Counted from the stretch's first letter, positions 35,727 through 44,191 are shown. The stretch is DNA of 64,000 bases from JABCYV01 sp963696025 (GCA_963696025.1 CAVOII010000015.1:124001-188000); one strand, 5' to 3'. The notes: generated by a model from the letters alone, not told the origin. Made by a program: numbers and translations.

Positions 35727-36155
35727 TCAGCTATCCAGATCAATTCGAATACTGAGAAGCTGCGTCCCAAAAAGGCGCACCGCCCTCGCGTTCCCTGCGC
35801 TGCTTGGCAGTTGAGTTGCCAACCAGCGTTGGCGCTCGCATGGATCATCGTCGGAGAGCAGGTGCGCAGTGCCCTCGTGCCAGAGATACCGGAGTCCCTC
35901 ACGCAGCTTAAGACGTACATGGGGATCACGCTCAATGTTGCGGACGTATCCAGCCTTCATGCCGTGCTCTGCCACTAGCCAGAACTGATTCCCGACACGT
36001 CCATCGCCCACAGGCGTCCGCCGTGGCTTCCCCGTCTTCCGTCCTTTCGTTTCCAACAAAGCATATCCGGGCAGCGGCAGACCCAACGCAAGCGCCAGCC
36101 TGATTGGCGGGTTCAGCAGGAACTTCTGAACCGTGTGTACGATTTGATGTTTCAT
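35727..36155 (-). CDS. Deazaflavin-type (DDN/DUF385) nitroreductase-family protein (142 aa)
   Basis: Split-barrel flavin or F420 protein. Landmarks: LLETKGRKTGKPRRTPVG, NQFWLVAEHGMKAGYVRNIE and a short acidic C-terminus. Family knowledge: members use F420 or FMN to reduce small molecules. No F420 biosynthesis gene is in view, so the cofactor is uncertain. Lies 28 bp upstream of the DinB gene on the same strand and may form an operon with it. Confidence 0.85.
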   Translation of the reverse strand: MKHQIVHTVQKFLLNPPIRLALALGLPLPGYALLETKGRKTGKPRRTPVGDGRVGNQFWLVAEHGMKAGYVRNIERDPHVRLKLREGLRYLWHEGTAHLLSDDDPCERQRWLATQLPSSAGNARAVRLFGTQLLSIRIDLDS

Positions 36156-36675
36156 TTCGTCTTGTCTGTGCCCGCACGGGTGTTTTCACTCCGAGTAGCC
36201 TTCGTCCTTTTCGTCATCCTCGTCATCTTCCTTGCCATCTTTTCGTCTTCCTCCTCGTCTTCTTCCTCGGCTGGCTCTTGTCGAGGACATCGGTTGAGTC
36301 GGGGCATTCTGGATGTATTCTGCTCATGTCCAATGGTACGCTCAAAGTTTGGCGATCTCCTCACAGTGCGGTTTTCATGCGATCACTTTCGCGGATGTTC
36401 TGAGATTTTCTCAGACGAGAGGTGAGTTCAAAAGCACCTTCAATCGAGCAGCAGGAGCAGCTTCCATCACAGAACAGTCGCGATGGACGGCGAAGTCAGC
36501 AGGCAGGCTCAGACGAATTGACTTTCGACACCGATGATGAAATCATTATTTCGTCGAGCGGATCGCAGTTTTACTCGCAAAGTTGACGTTGCTCTCGCCT
36601 TCTTCCTCATTCATCCATTCTTCATAGGAAGTTGCCTTCTGCACATTCAGAAAGCTTGGGGAGGTCATAACACCC
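36156..36675. other. Divergent intergenic region
   Basis: Between the DUF385 gene and crp. Contains a CT-rich tract (about 36240-36272) and no supported gene. Likely holds promoters for both flanking genes; I could not place -35/-10 boxes confidently. Confidence 0.5.
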
Positions 36676-37338
36676 GTGGTGACGGCCAAGAAACTCAGCA
36701 AATTCGATACCAAGACATTCCTTTCGACCATCGACGGCGGTAGGAAGATCGCAGCTTTTTCCAAGAAGCAGGCGATCTTTGTTCAGGGCGACTCATCTGA
36801 TGCTGTTTTTTATATACAGAAAGGAAAGGTAAGACTCACCGTTGTGTCGAAGAGCGGAAAGGAAGCCACGATAGGCATTCTCAACGAGGGAGATTTCTTC
36901 GGAGAAGGTTGCCTTGCAGGACAGAGGCTCCGCCTGTTCTCCGCAACCGCAATGACCGAGTGCTCTGTGATGCGAATCGAAAAGAAGTCCATGATGGAAG
37001 TCCTTCACCGAGAACACGCGTTTTCCGACATGTTCGTGGCATATTTGCTGACCCGAAATATCCGATACGAAGAGGATTTGGTTGACCAGCTTTTCAATTC
37101 GAGCGAAAAGAGGCTGCTCGGATTTTGCTGTTGCTGGCTCACTTCGGCAAGGAAGGTGTGCATTGAGACTCCAATTCCCAACATCAGTCAAGAGACTCTC
37201 GCAGAGATGATAGGCACGACTCGCTCGCGGGTTAGTTTCTTCATGAACAGGTTTCGGAAATTGGGATTCATTGATTATCACGCGGGTGATGAATTACAGG
37301 TTCACAGTTCACTCCTCAACGTCGTGCTCCACGACTAG
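36676..37338 (+). CDS. Crp/Fnr-family transcription regulator (220 aa)
   Basis: cNMP-binding-type sensor domain (about 25-125: QAIFVQGDSSDAVFYIQKGK, GILNEGDFFGEGCLAGQ) and a winged HTH (SQETLAEMIGTTRSRVSFFM, NRFRKLGFIDY). No Fnr-type Cys cluster. GTG 36676 with GGGGAGGT upstream. Residues about 148-164 read LLGFCCCWLTSARKVC, while a neighbouring frame gives RILLLLAHFGKEGVH, the sequence expected of the family. Two compensating single-base changes therefore seem to have scrambled about 16 residues of the linker helix while leaving the HTH in frame. Confidence 0.85.
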   Translation: MVTAKKLSKFDTKTFLSTIDGGRKIAAFSKKQAIFVQGDSSDAVFYIQKGKVRLTVVSKSGKEATIGILNEGDFFGEGCLAGQRLRLFSATAMTECSVMRIEKKSMMEVLHREHAFSDMFVAYLLTRNIRYEEDLVDQLFNSSEKRLLGFCCCWLTSARKVCIETPIPNISQETLAEMIGTTRSRVSFFMNRFRKLGFIDYHAGDELQVHSSLLNVVLHD

Positions 37339-37605
37339 AAATTCGGGGTCTACTGGTCGATTTTGATCAGCGCAAATCAGCCTTCCGGCGTGTTAAACTG
37401 ACAGTGGGGTGGTTACCACCTTCTCCTCTTTCAGGTCTTCTGACCTAAGGGATTTGGTTCGGGCTGGGCAACGCAGACGTACCGGCAACAGCGAGCAGAA
37501 AATCAGAATGCGGCGAGGTCCATCCAATAGTTTTTTCTGCCCTCACACGGTCATTTCACGGACAAGGCAAGGGGCACTCAAAATCGGGAGCCCCTAACTT
37601 ATTGA
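37339..37605. other. Chromosomal flank left of the integrated element
   Basis: No gene supported. Contains a hairpin AGGGGC/GCCCCT at 37570-37595 (see separate entry) and then the left copy of the 50-bp attachment repeat. Confidence 0.5.
37570..37595 (-). terminator. Probable displaced tRNA-Arg terminator
   Basis: AGGGGC (37570-37575) pairs with GCCCCT (37590-37595). Read on the minus strand it lies 10 bases after the tRNA 3' fragment, where the terminator of the intact tRNA-Arg would have been before the element inserted. Weak stem; inferred from position. Confidence 0.4.
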
Positions 37606-37655
37606 AAAGATGGTGCGCCCTGAGAGATTCGAACTCCCGACCTTCTGGTTCGTAG
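37606..37655 (-). repeat. Left attachment site (tRNA-Arg 3' fragment)
   Basis: Fifty bases identical to 53587-53636, covering the T arm, variable region and anticodon stem 3' side of tRNA-Arg. Sequence diverges at 37656, so it is not a functional tRNA. Confidence 0.92.
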
Positions 37656-37741
37656 ATTCAAGGTCGCATGCTTCGCTCTGACTCGAAAACATAAATAAAC
37701 CTTTACAGTCCCACGTGATACGGCATATTCTCCAACCTAGC

Positions 37742-38989
37742 ATGCTTCGCAAACATTCATCAAAACTCAGCATAATTCATCGCCGCGGTAGCACATCCGT
37801 AGCACAGCAGGCACGCCGCAAATTCCCTTTCACTCGGGAGCGCATTGCTGCATTGCCACAGCCGACCAATTCGCAGCGCGCCTACTACTACGACGTCAAG
37901 GTGCGCGGTCTAGCCGTGGCAGTGAGCCCAGCAGGGAAGAAAGTGTTCATCCTCTATCGCAAAGTGGCAGGGCGCCCGGAGAGAATACCGATCGGCCCTT
38001 TCATCGATCTTTCGGTAGAGCAGGCCCGCCAGAGGGCGGAAGAGATGAACGCAGCGATCGCGCGGGGCAAGAATCCTGCATCGGACCGGCGCACCGTGCG
38101 TGATGAAGCTACTCTCGCGGAGTTATTTTCGACCTACCTAGAGCACCACGCCAAGCCACACAAGAAAACCTGGAGTGACGACGTTGGTCTCTTCAATCTC
38201 CATCTGGGAGCGTGGCGCCTTCGCAAGATTTCCTCGATTCGCAAACTCGACGTGATCATGCTGCACGGTCGCATCGGCGGCGGCCGCGGGCATTACGTTG
38301 CGAACCGCGTGGTCGAATTGCTCTGCACGATGTTCAACAAGGCGTGCGAGTGGGGATGGCAGGGTGAGAACCCTGCCTCAGGCGTGAAGGCATTCCGTGA
38401 GCGCAAGCGCGACCGCTTCTTGCAACCCGAAGAATTGCCTGCATTCTTTAAGTCCTTGGCAGAGGAACTGAACGGAACCATCCGAGACTACGTGCTGGTG
38501 AGCCTGCTGACTGGGGCTCGGCGAACGAACGTTGAGGAAATGCGCTGGCCAGAAATCAATTGGACGCGCTCAACGTGGACGATCCCTGACACCAAAAGCG
38601 GTGAGCCGCTGACTGTGCCACTGTCCCCGGCAGTCTTGCGCATCCTCGAAGGTCGGCGGCGTGAGAGCACGGGCGAATGGGTCTTCCCTGGAGGCGGCAA
38701 GAGCGGCCACTTGGTCGAGCCTAAAACCGGATGGAAACGGATTTTGAAGCGAGCAGGCCTGGAGGATTTGCGACTTCACGATCTGCGGCGAACACTCGGG
38801 AGCTGGCAAGCTGCTACGGGCGCATCGCTGCCTATCATCGGAAAAAGCCTCGGCCACAAGAGCGTGGCCGCGACTCAGATTTACGCGCGATTGAATCTCG
38901 ACCCGGTGCGCGCGGCCGTCAATGTCGCCACGGAGGCGATGTTGACCGCCGGTGGCTTCGCCGGATTTTTAAAGGCGGGGCCGCAATGA
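37742..38989 (+). CDS. int: Tyrosine recombinase (integrase, 415 aa)
   Basis: Site-specific recombinase that would insert and excise the element at tRNA-Arg. N-terminal DUF4102-like arm-binding domain (RAYYYDVKVRGLAVAVSPAG, VFILYRKV), core-binding domain (about 110-205) and catalytic domain with R in LTGARRTNVEEMRW, HDLRRT and GHKSVAATQIYARL carrying the Tyr nucleophile. ATG 37742; GTG 37715 is possible. The stop overlaps the next start (ATGA at 38986). Two GTAGCACA repeats lie within its first codons. Confidence 0.92.
   Translation: MLRKHSSKLSIIHRRGSTSVAQQARRKFPFTRERIAALPQPTNSQRAYYYDVKVRGLAVAVSPAGKKVFILYRKVAGRPERIPIGPFIDLSVEQARQRAEEMNAAIARGKNPASDRRTVRDEATLAELFSTYLEHHAKPHKKTWSDDVGLFNLHLGAWRLRKISSIRKLDVIMLHGRIGGGRGHYVANRVVELLCTMFNKACEWGWQGENPASGVKAFRERKRDRFLQPEELPAFFKSLAEELNGTIRDYVLVSLLTGARRTNVEEMRWPEINWTRSTWTIPDTKSGEPLTVPLSPAVLRILEGRRRESTGEWVFPGGGKSGHLVEPKTGWKRILKRAGLEDLRLHDLRRTLGSWQAATGASLPIIGKSLGHKSVAATQIYARLNLDPVRAAVNVATEAMLTAGGFAGFLKAGPQ
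37785..37810 (+). repeat. Putative integrase arm-site repeats, left end
   Basis: GCGGTAGCACATCC followed by GTAGCACAGCAG: two direct copies of GTAGCACA. A matching pair occurs at 53547-53572 beside the right attachment site. Confidence 0.5.
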
Positions 38990-39657
38990 CCGAATTGCGC
39001 AAGGTGAAGCGTGCCGGCCCCACCTTCTGCCCGGAATGTGGCGCTGAGACGGAGCGATGGGGCAAGGGTGCGTGGTCCTGCACCAACGAAACCTGCCCGA
39101 GCTGCACTGAAGACTATCGACGCAAGATCTCTGCGCTCACAGAAGCTTTGCAGTCCCGAATGGGGCCACTCCAGAAGGCAATGAACGAAAGCCGAGAGGC
39201 CTTCGATCGCAAGCTCAAAGCAGCTGGTCTCTCACCAACGGGCGACAACGATTTTTGGGTGGATCTGCGTGCGTTTGGTCGATTCGATCTGGGGCTTAGC
39301 GACGAAGAGATTGGGGAATTGACCGAGGCCGGACTCAACGCGTTTCTTGATCGCTACCTCAGAGAAAAAAATGCCAAAGACGAACAAGCCGCAGTGCCAG
39401 CACCGGCACCGGCCAAGCGGATACCTGAATACACGTCAGTGCTGAAAGAGGCAATTCGGCAGGCGCTGACAGCAAAGCGAACCTCGACGAATCGACAGAT
39501 CTTGGAGCACATCGATCTTCATCGAACGCCCGAACTTGAAGACCTATACCCAGACGGAATCGCAAAAGCGTACGCGCGGGACGGGGATGCCCGGCACCGA
39601 ATTACTTCGATAATCTCCAAAGTGCGCAAAGATATGGGCATCCCGGTCCTGCAATAA
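38986..39657 (+). CDS. Zinc-ribbon protein of the element (223 aa)
   Basis: N-terminal zinc ribbon (FCPECGAETERWGKGAWSC with CPSC following), a coiled-coil middle (KISALTEALQSRMGPLQKAM), an Ala/Pro linker and a C-terminal helical part (STNRQILEHIDLHRTPELED) that may bind DNA. Function unknown. ATG overlaps the integrase stop (ATGA), so translation is coupled and the two may cooperate in recombination. Confidence 0.7.
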   Translation: MTELRKVKRAGPTFCPECGAETERWGKGAWSCTNETCPSCTEDYRRKISALTEALQSRMGPLQKAMNESREAFDRKLKAAGLSPTGDNDFWVDLRAFGRFDLGLSDEEIGELTEAGLNAFLDRYLREKNAKDEQAAVPAPAPAKRIPEYTSVLKEAIRQALTAKRTSTNRQILEHIDLHRTPELEDLYPDGIAKAYARDGDARHRITSIISKVRKDMGIPVLQ

Positions 39658-39659
39658 GC

Positions 39660-39684
39660 TGTCACCACCCTGTCACCGGTGACA
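39660..39684. promoter_or_regulatory. Operator-like palindrome TGTCACCGGTGACA plus half site
   Basis: A perfect 14-bp palindrome at 39671-39684 is preceded by a third TGTCACC half site at 39660, exactly 11 bp (one helical turn) away. It lies between the zinc-ribbon gene and the AlpA-like gene, where an autoregulatory or master-repressor operator would be expected. Confidence 0.6.
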
Positions 39685-39844
39685 ATTTTCCATCCGTCCA
39701 AAAGCCGCCACTCGTGCGGCTTCCATTCGTGAGCGAAAGATTGTGCTACCACTCTTGCTCCGAAGACTTGCTTGCACCGGGCCGCCCGCGTAACTCTGTG
39801 CCAGTTGCAAACCTTCAGGACGCTTGAAAACGGCACGGAGGCAT

Positions 39845-40054
39845 ATGACCAAGCAACCAAAATTACTCAACACCAAAGAGGCCGCGGAACTGCTCGGGAA
39901 AGCGCCGAACACCCTCGTGATCTGGCGCTGCACTGGAGCTTACGGCCTTCCGTATGTGAAGGTCGGGGGTTCCGTGAGGTACAGAGAGGAAGATTTGCTC
40001 ACCTTCCTTGAGGCCAACACGGTTCGAGCAGAACATGCCGCGGCGACGGCATAG
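39845..40054 (+). CDS. AlpA/excisionase-like DNA-binding protein (69 aa)
   Basis: MerR-superfamily HTH_17 protein: LLNTKEAAELLGKAPNTLVI, WRCTGAYGLPYVKVGGSVRY, then REEDLLTFLEAN. Family knowledge: such proteins act as excisionases or as activators of satellite excision and replication genes. ATG 39845 with a CGGAGG site. It follows the palindromic operator by 160 bp and leads the replication genes. Confidence 0.88.
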   Translation: MTKQPKLLNTKEAAELLGKAPNTLVIWRCTGAYGLPYVKVGGSVRYREEDLLTFLEANTVRAEHAAATA

Positions 40055-40135
40055 CAAACTTTTGCGCCGGGCGCAAAACCAAGGCCGCGTCCGCCAGTCT
40101 AGCTGAGGGCCGGCACCACGCGGCGAAGGGATCAG

Positions 40136-40858
40136 ATGCAAATGTTATGCGAGAGTAGGCCAAAGAACGCAACACGGTCAAGTGTCTTTTGCAGGGAATC
40201 GTTGCCGTCGGCCGCGAGCTTCTACGCGAGCGAGTTGGGCAAGCTCTCTCGTTCGTCGCGCGACTGGTCAATAGGTCGATGCTGTTTCCACAGGCCTGAC
40301 CGCCGCCCGTCCTTGTCGGTAAACGTGAAGAACGGCGCGTTTGTTTGTTTCGCGTGTGGGTCCAAAGGCGGCTCCCTTATCGACTTCGTGATGCTGCGCG
40401 ACTCTTGCGATTTCAAAACAGCGGCGCGAAGTCTGGGCGCCTGGCGGGATCAAGGCCTCAGCGAAAGTGAGCGGTCGCACCTAGCCGAGCAGAGACGTGA
40501 ACGCCAGAGGCAAAAGCAAGTGGCCGTTGATCTTGCACAAGCTGAGCATGAGTTGCGGATGCGCTATCGGCACGAAATCCACACGCTTGAAACTGTGCGC
40601 CGGGATGCAACGGCACGTCTCGGCAATTCCGAAACCTGGTCCGAAGAAGTGGAAAGGTCTTGGGATCTGTTGGCACTGATCCAAGACGAGCTGCGAGAGT
40701 GTTTGGCGACCTACTACCTCCTCTCGTTCGGCACATGTGCAGAGCGCCAGGAGTTCATTGAGAACCCAGAATGGCGCGATCGCGCAGTCCGAGGCGTTCT
40801 CGACCGCGGCCTAGTTCGCGACGATCGTGGCCACATGACGGAGGTCACGTTCTCGTGA
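40136..40858 (+). CDS. CHC2-type primase-like zinc-finger protein (240 aa)
   Basis: Zinc-finger domain of DNA primases: CCFHRPDRRPSLSVNVKNG and FVCFACGSKGGSLIDFVM, with the remaining part helical (SERSHLAEQRRERQRQKQVA). The catalytic TOPRIM domain is absent, so it may be only the DNA-binding part of a split primase. AAGGGA site before ATG 40136. The last bases overlap the helicase start (GTGA at 40855), implying coupled translation of a replication pair. Confidence 0.85.
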   Translation: MQMLCESRPKNATRSSVFCRESLPSAASFYASELGKLSRSSRDWSIGRCCFHRPDRRPSLSVNVKNGAFVCFACGSKGGSLIDFVMLRDSCDFKTAARSLGAWRDQGLSESERSHLAEQRRERQRQKQVAVDLAQAEHELRMRYRHEIHTLETVRRDATARLGNSETWSEEVERSWDLLALIQDELRECLATYYLLSFGTCAERQEFIENPEWRDRAVRGVLDRGLVRDDRGHMTEVTFS

Positions 40859-42066
40859 GTTCAAACGGAAGCGCGGTCCATATAGATTTCGATTCTCACC
40901 TCACGAAGCAGATCGCCAGCAAGATATTCCACTTCGAAGATGTTCCAGATGTCATGACCATGGAAATTCCGCCTATCGATTACTTGGTGGACGGCATGAT
41001 CTCTCGCGGCACGATTACGCTTTGGACCGGAACAGACGGGACGGCAAAAACATTCTTGGCGCAGAAGATGGCCGTCGCAGTGGCCACCGGTGCGGACTTC
41101 TTAGGACGACGCTGCCAGCAGGCTCGAGTTTTGTACTGCGACTACGAGAATCCAAGCTTTGCAGTTCGAGAGCGCCTAGATTTGATGGCCGGCGGTCCAA
41201 TTGCTGGGCTCAAGGTCTGGGGCACTTGGCTTCAACATCAGCCGCCACAAATCGGCAGCGAGTTGTTGCTCACAATCGCGAAGGAAGCGCGGCCATTAAT
41301 CGTTCTGGACCCGTTCCGTTATGCGCACGGGGCCGAAGAAAACGATTCCACAGAAATGTCAGCCGTCATGCAGCAACTCACCTACTGTAAGGCAGCAGGT
41401 TGCGCCGTGGTCCTGTTGCATCACCCGGCAAAAGCCGAGGGCTCGACTGGAAGAGGTTCGAGCGCAATCAGGAGCGCTTGCGACGTTGCCCTGCTTCAGG
41501 AGATGTCCGATGAAACGGGACTCATCACGCTGAGGTGCGTAAAAAACAGATTCGGGGAACGCTCGATCTGCACTGTCAGGCCAGATTACGAAGTCGGCGC
41601 TTTCGAGGTTACAGACAGCCCTGAGTTTACAAAGCGATCGGCAGAGATGGAGAAGTTGCAGCAGTTAATCAGCGAAACCCCTGGGCTGACACAAAACCTG
41701 ATCTACCAGAAGGCTGGCATGCGGAAAAGCCGCGTGATTGAGCTTCTGAAGGCAGGCAAAAATAGCCTCTGGGAGGAGCTGCCGGAGGGTCGTTCGCTAC
41801 GCTATTTCCCAGTTGTTCCCAAACGAGGGAACAACCACGGGAACAACGGAACAACCGCAGGGGTTTTGAGTTGTTCCATTGTTCCCACTCCTTATAGTGG
41901 GAACAAGGAACAACCCCCTCAGCGGACCAGTAGATCTGTTCCGGAACAACCAACCTCAAAAAGTCTTCCTTCGTGCAAGGCGTGCGGGAGTTTTGCCCTC
42001 TATCGCGAGAAGGACGGGAGCTTGACCTGCGAGACGTGCAGTAGCGAGAAAGCGTTTGTGAACTGA
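40855..42066 (+). CDS. RecA-fold replicative helicase (RepA-like, 403 aa)
   Basis: AAA_25/RepA-type ATPase. Walker A variant GTDGTAKTFLA, DYENPSFAVRERL, Walker B PLIVLDPFRYAHG and the sensor-like VLLHHPAKAEGSTGRGSSAI. A winged-helix-like segment (LTQNLIYQKAGMRKSRVIEL) and a C-terminal zinc ribbon (CKACGSF, CETCSS) follow. GTG start overlapping the primase stop. The 3' part encodes an unusual Asn/Thr/Pro stretch because the DNA there is a cluster of GGAACAAC iterons, likely the origin. Confidence 0.88.
   Translation: MSSNGSAVHIDFDSHLTKQIASKIFHFEDVPDVMTMEIPPIDYLVDGMISRGTITLWTGTDGTAKTFLAQKMAVAVATGADFLGRRCQQARVLYCDYENPSFAVRERLDLMAGGPIAGLKVWGTWLQHQPPQIGSELLLTIAKEARPLIVLDPFRYAHGAEENDSTEMSAVMQQLTYCKAAGCAVVLLHHPAKAEGSTGRGSSAIRSACDVALLQEMSDETGLITLRCVKNRFGERSICTVRPDYEVGAFEVTDSPEFTKRSAEMEKLQQLISETPGLTQNLIYQKAGMRKSRVIELLKAGKNSLWEELPEGRSLRYFPVVPKRGNNHGNNGTTAGVLSCSIVPTPYSGNKEQPPQRTSRSVPEQPTSKSLPSCKACGSFALYREKDGSLTCETCSSEKAFVN
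41812..41950. other. Putative origin: GGAACAAC iteron cluster with perfect hairpin
   Basis: Seven exact GGAACAAC octamers in 139 bp: forward at 41828, 41840, 41848, 41907 and 41943, reverse at 41812 and 41870. Near matches occur at 41879, 41900 and 41935. In the centre TTGTTCCCACT (41879-41889) and AGTGGGAACAA (41896-41906) form a perfect 11-bp stem with a 6-nt loop. Iterons inside the end of a replication gene are typical of satellites and small plasmids. Confidence 0.65.
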
Positions 42067-42224
42067 TGACGGAGAACAAAGCCACTGAACCTAACAGGCA
42101 ACGGCACCACGTTACTGCCACAGCTACGCAGACCCTCCAAGGCGATGTCCACTGCGAGCAGCCACACGGGCAAGTGCACGCTAGTGGCATCGCCAAACTC
42201 CAGACCACTGAGAGCATCGCATGA
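42066..42224 (+). CDS. Short overlapping gene of the element (52 aa)
   Basis: ATG overlaps the helicase stop (TGATG) and its own TGA overlaps the next start (ATGA at 42221). Product is His/Gln/Thr-rich and not recognised. The double overlap in a tight operon is the main evidence for translation. Confidence 0.55.
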   Translation: MTENKATEPNRQRHHVTATATQTLQGDVHCEQPHGQVHASGIAKLQTTESIA

Positions 42225-42685
42225 AGCTCCTAGTCGACGCCTTTGACGGGGGTTACCTGGGCCACTGGCTGACACGCACGCCTCGTCAGCCTAACGAAGA
42301 GGGCAATATAGAGCCTGCCGTATTAACGCAAGGCGAAACAGACTTGCTGCGCTGTCTGATCGCAAAGCACCATTCTGGGACCGCCTTCGCCAACAGCGAG
42401 GGCAAGGTCTGCGGAGTGTGGCTTTGCGAATGTAACGACTGCCAGGATGGTGTCATAACCCCGTTCATCCGTCAGACACGCATCAGCTTGGAATCAGGTC
42501 ACAAGGGCGGAACGTCCTACGAGTTATGGGACGGAGAAGATGTCATGCTCATCAACCTCGTCGATGGTGTGGAGTCCTACTGGCCACCGCGTAGCGAGTG
42601 GATAGATTGGACCGCTAAGTCCAAGCGAAATCCCAAACGAAGGCGATCAGCATCACGACAGCGACTCAGGACAAGGCAAACATGA
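42221..42685 (+). CDS. Hypothetical protein of the element (154 aa)
   Basis: Not recognised. Contains WLCECNDCQDG, a possible metal-binding CxCxxC, a beta-rich middle (TSYELWDGEDVMLINLVDG) and a very basic tail (SKRNPKRRRSASRQRLRTRQ) that suggests nucleic-acid binding. Translationally coupled to the 52-residue gene upstream and last of the replication block. Confidence 0.65.
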   Translation: MKLLVDAFDGGYLGHWLTRTPRQPNEEGNIEPAVLTQGETDLLRCLIAKHHSGTAFANSEGKVCGVWLCECNDCQDGVITPFIRQTRISLESGHKGGTSYELWDGEDVMLINLVDGVESYWPPRSEWIDWTAKSKRNPKRRRSASRQRLRTRQT

Positions 42686-42836
42686 TGGCAACTACTTGCA
42701 ACCAGATCGCATGGGTAAGGGGGGGTAAAAGTTGTGGGATACGCAAAATCACGACCGCTAGCCGCATTCACGCGTGCGCGCGGAAACGGAAAGATTGGCG
42801 CGGCCCTCGATTAAACGGCATTTAGGAGTATTCAGC

Positions 42837-43658
42837 ATGAAAGAGGCTCTTTCAGCAACGGATCTGGCTAGTTTGCTCAGTGTCACAACCAGAACGCTTA
42901 GGAACTGGGCTGAAGACGGCTCAGGGCCGAAGCGCGAGCTGCGGGATTTAGAACCCGTGTATCCGCTGGTTGACCTCGTCCCATGGCTGAAAATGCGCTA
43001 TCCCCGCCTAAAGTTGGGCACTATTCCCAAGCTTTTGACCGCACAAGCGCGCAAGAGCCTCCTGGAGGCCTGGGAAAGGCGTCTCTGCGCTCGGTACGGC
43101 CTACGCTCGACTGCTGACCTGTACCTGGCGGTCCGGCAAGCAGACTTTCACAGCCATAGCGCTAGTCTAGACCCGGACCCGATCGAGTGGTGGCGACCTG
43201 CCGCCTACGCAGTGTTTAGTGGTGAATTGCCGAAGCACAAGCTTCGTCCCGAGAGGCTGCGCGATCTGCTGAGAGATTTTGAGAGCCATAGCGATCTCGG
43301 GCTCGCTCGAAAAAAGAAGTTCACTGCTGCGGAGTTCGCCGAAGAAATCGAGCAAGCGCTGACCGAGGATGCCTTCGACTCAATCGAAAACGACCGGGCT
43401 GACTTGAGGCGTAGCCGCAACTATGTTGCGTCCGCCTACAAATATCAGTGCGCCTCATGTGACAGATACGACTTTCCGCCTAGTGACCCGTACATCGCGG
43501 GCAGGATGACTCCTACCGAGCAGGACTTCGCTTTCGGCCCGAATGGATATCTTGCTTTTGTGATGGAAAAAGGGAACCCGGTCGGCCGCTTGGCCAGGCT
43601 GGCATGCGAAAGGAATTTGGACGATCTTTTGAAATCACGCGCTGTGGGTGCGGTGTAA
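42837..43658 (+). CDS. HTH-domain protein of the element (273 aa)
   Basis: N-terminal MerR-like HTH (ATDLASLLSVTTRTLRNWAE, DGSGPKRELRDLEPVYPLVD). The remainder is helical with no family that I recognise, ending with a CASC pair. ATG 42837 has a TAGGAG site. Position between the replication block and the capsid gene suggests a regulator or DNA-packaging adaptor; that role is a guess from place only. Confidence 0.7.
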   Translation: MKEALSATDLASLLSVTTRTLRNWAEDGSGPKRELRDLEPVYPLVDLVPWLKMRYPRLKLGTIPKLLTAQARKSLLEAWERRLCARYGLRSTADLYLAVRQADFHSHSASLDPDPIEWWRPAAYAVFSGELPKHKLRPERLRDLLRDFESHSDLGLARKKKFTAAEFAEEIEQALTEDAFDSIENDRADLRRSRNYVASAYKYQCASCDRYDFPPSDPYIAGRMTPTEQDFAFGPNGYLAFVMEKGNPVGRLARLACERNLDDLLKSRAVGAV

Positions 43659-43910
43659 CGAAGCTGTTGGCCCGCGAGTCACTTGCGAGCCAGGAAACGG
43701 TCGTGATATGTGTAGGGCTGAAGGATTTGGAGCTGTAAAGTCGTTCCTCCGCGCCCAATGGGGCTGGGCCAGGAGTCCAAGCGTCAGGAACGGAAGACTT
43801 TTCGTCGCCAAGCTAGGGCGTGGTGGTGGAAAAGCAAAGTGAGTATACCTTTGCCCACTGCTACGCCCTTTTTGCGTTGCGGTGAGGTGAATACAAACGA
43901 GGGAGCCACA

Positions 43911-44114
43911 ATGAAAGAAAACGCCACAGCAGATCGTGATCGCGACCCACAGGCCAGGACGGTTTGGAAAAACCATCTCCGGGAGAAAAAATCGAAACGC
44001 CAAACGACGATTGGGCACCAACACTGCAAGCCGCGACTGCCTGAGGTCGTGTCGCTCGAACAGGCCCGGGCGCGCACGCACGTCGCAGAACTTGAACTAC
44101 TTTCCTTGCTGTAA
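43911..44114 (+). CDS. Small basic protein before the capsid gene (67 aa)
   Basis: Not recognised. Basic and Arg/Lys-rich (WKNHLREKKSKRQTTIGHQH) with a helical end (LEQARARTHVAELELLSLL). GAGGGAG site before ATG 43911. Sits 77 bp upstream of the capsid gene and could be a scaffold or capsid accessory, but sequence alone does not show this. Confidence 0.5.
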   Translation: MKENATADRDRDPQARTVWKNHLREKKSKRQTTIGHQHCKPRLPEVVSLEQARARTHVAELELLSLL

Positions 44115-44191
44115 CTAGGGGAAGACAAACCGATAACCGGAAGATCATCCAGCCCTCTTGGAGAGCGTGAGAGAGAGAAAAAGGGGACCAT

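Noticed and set aside
36240..36272. CT-rich tract as a second microsatellite
   Set aside because: Irregular CTT/CCT units without a uniform repeat; insufficient to call a microsatellite.
37606..37655. Second tRNA-Arg gene
   Set aside because: Only the 3' part is present and sequence diverges inside the anticodon arm, so it is an attachment-site duplicate.
41812..41950. CRISPR array
   Set aside because: Repeat units are only 8 bp, occur in both orientations with irregular spacing and lie inside a coding frame; iterons fit better.
43707..43841. 44-codon frame between the HTH gene and the small basic gene of the element
   Set aside because: Has an ATG but no clear ribosome site and no recognisable composition; not supported enough to annotate.
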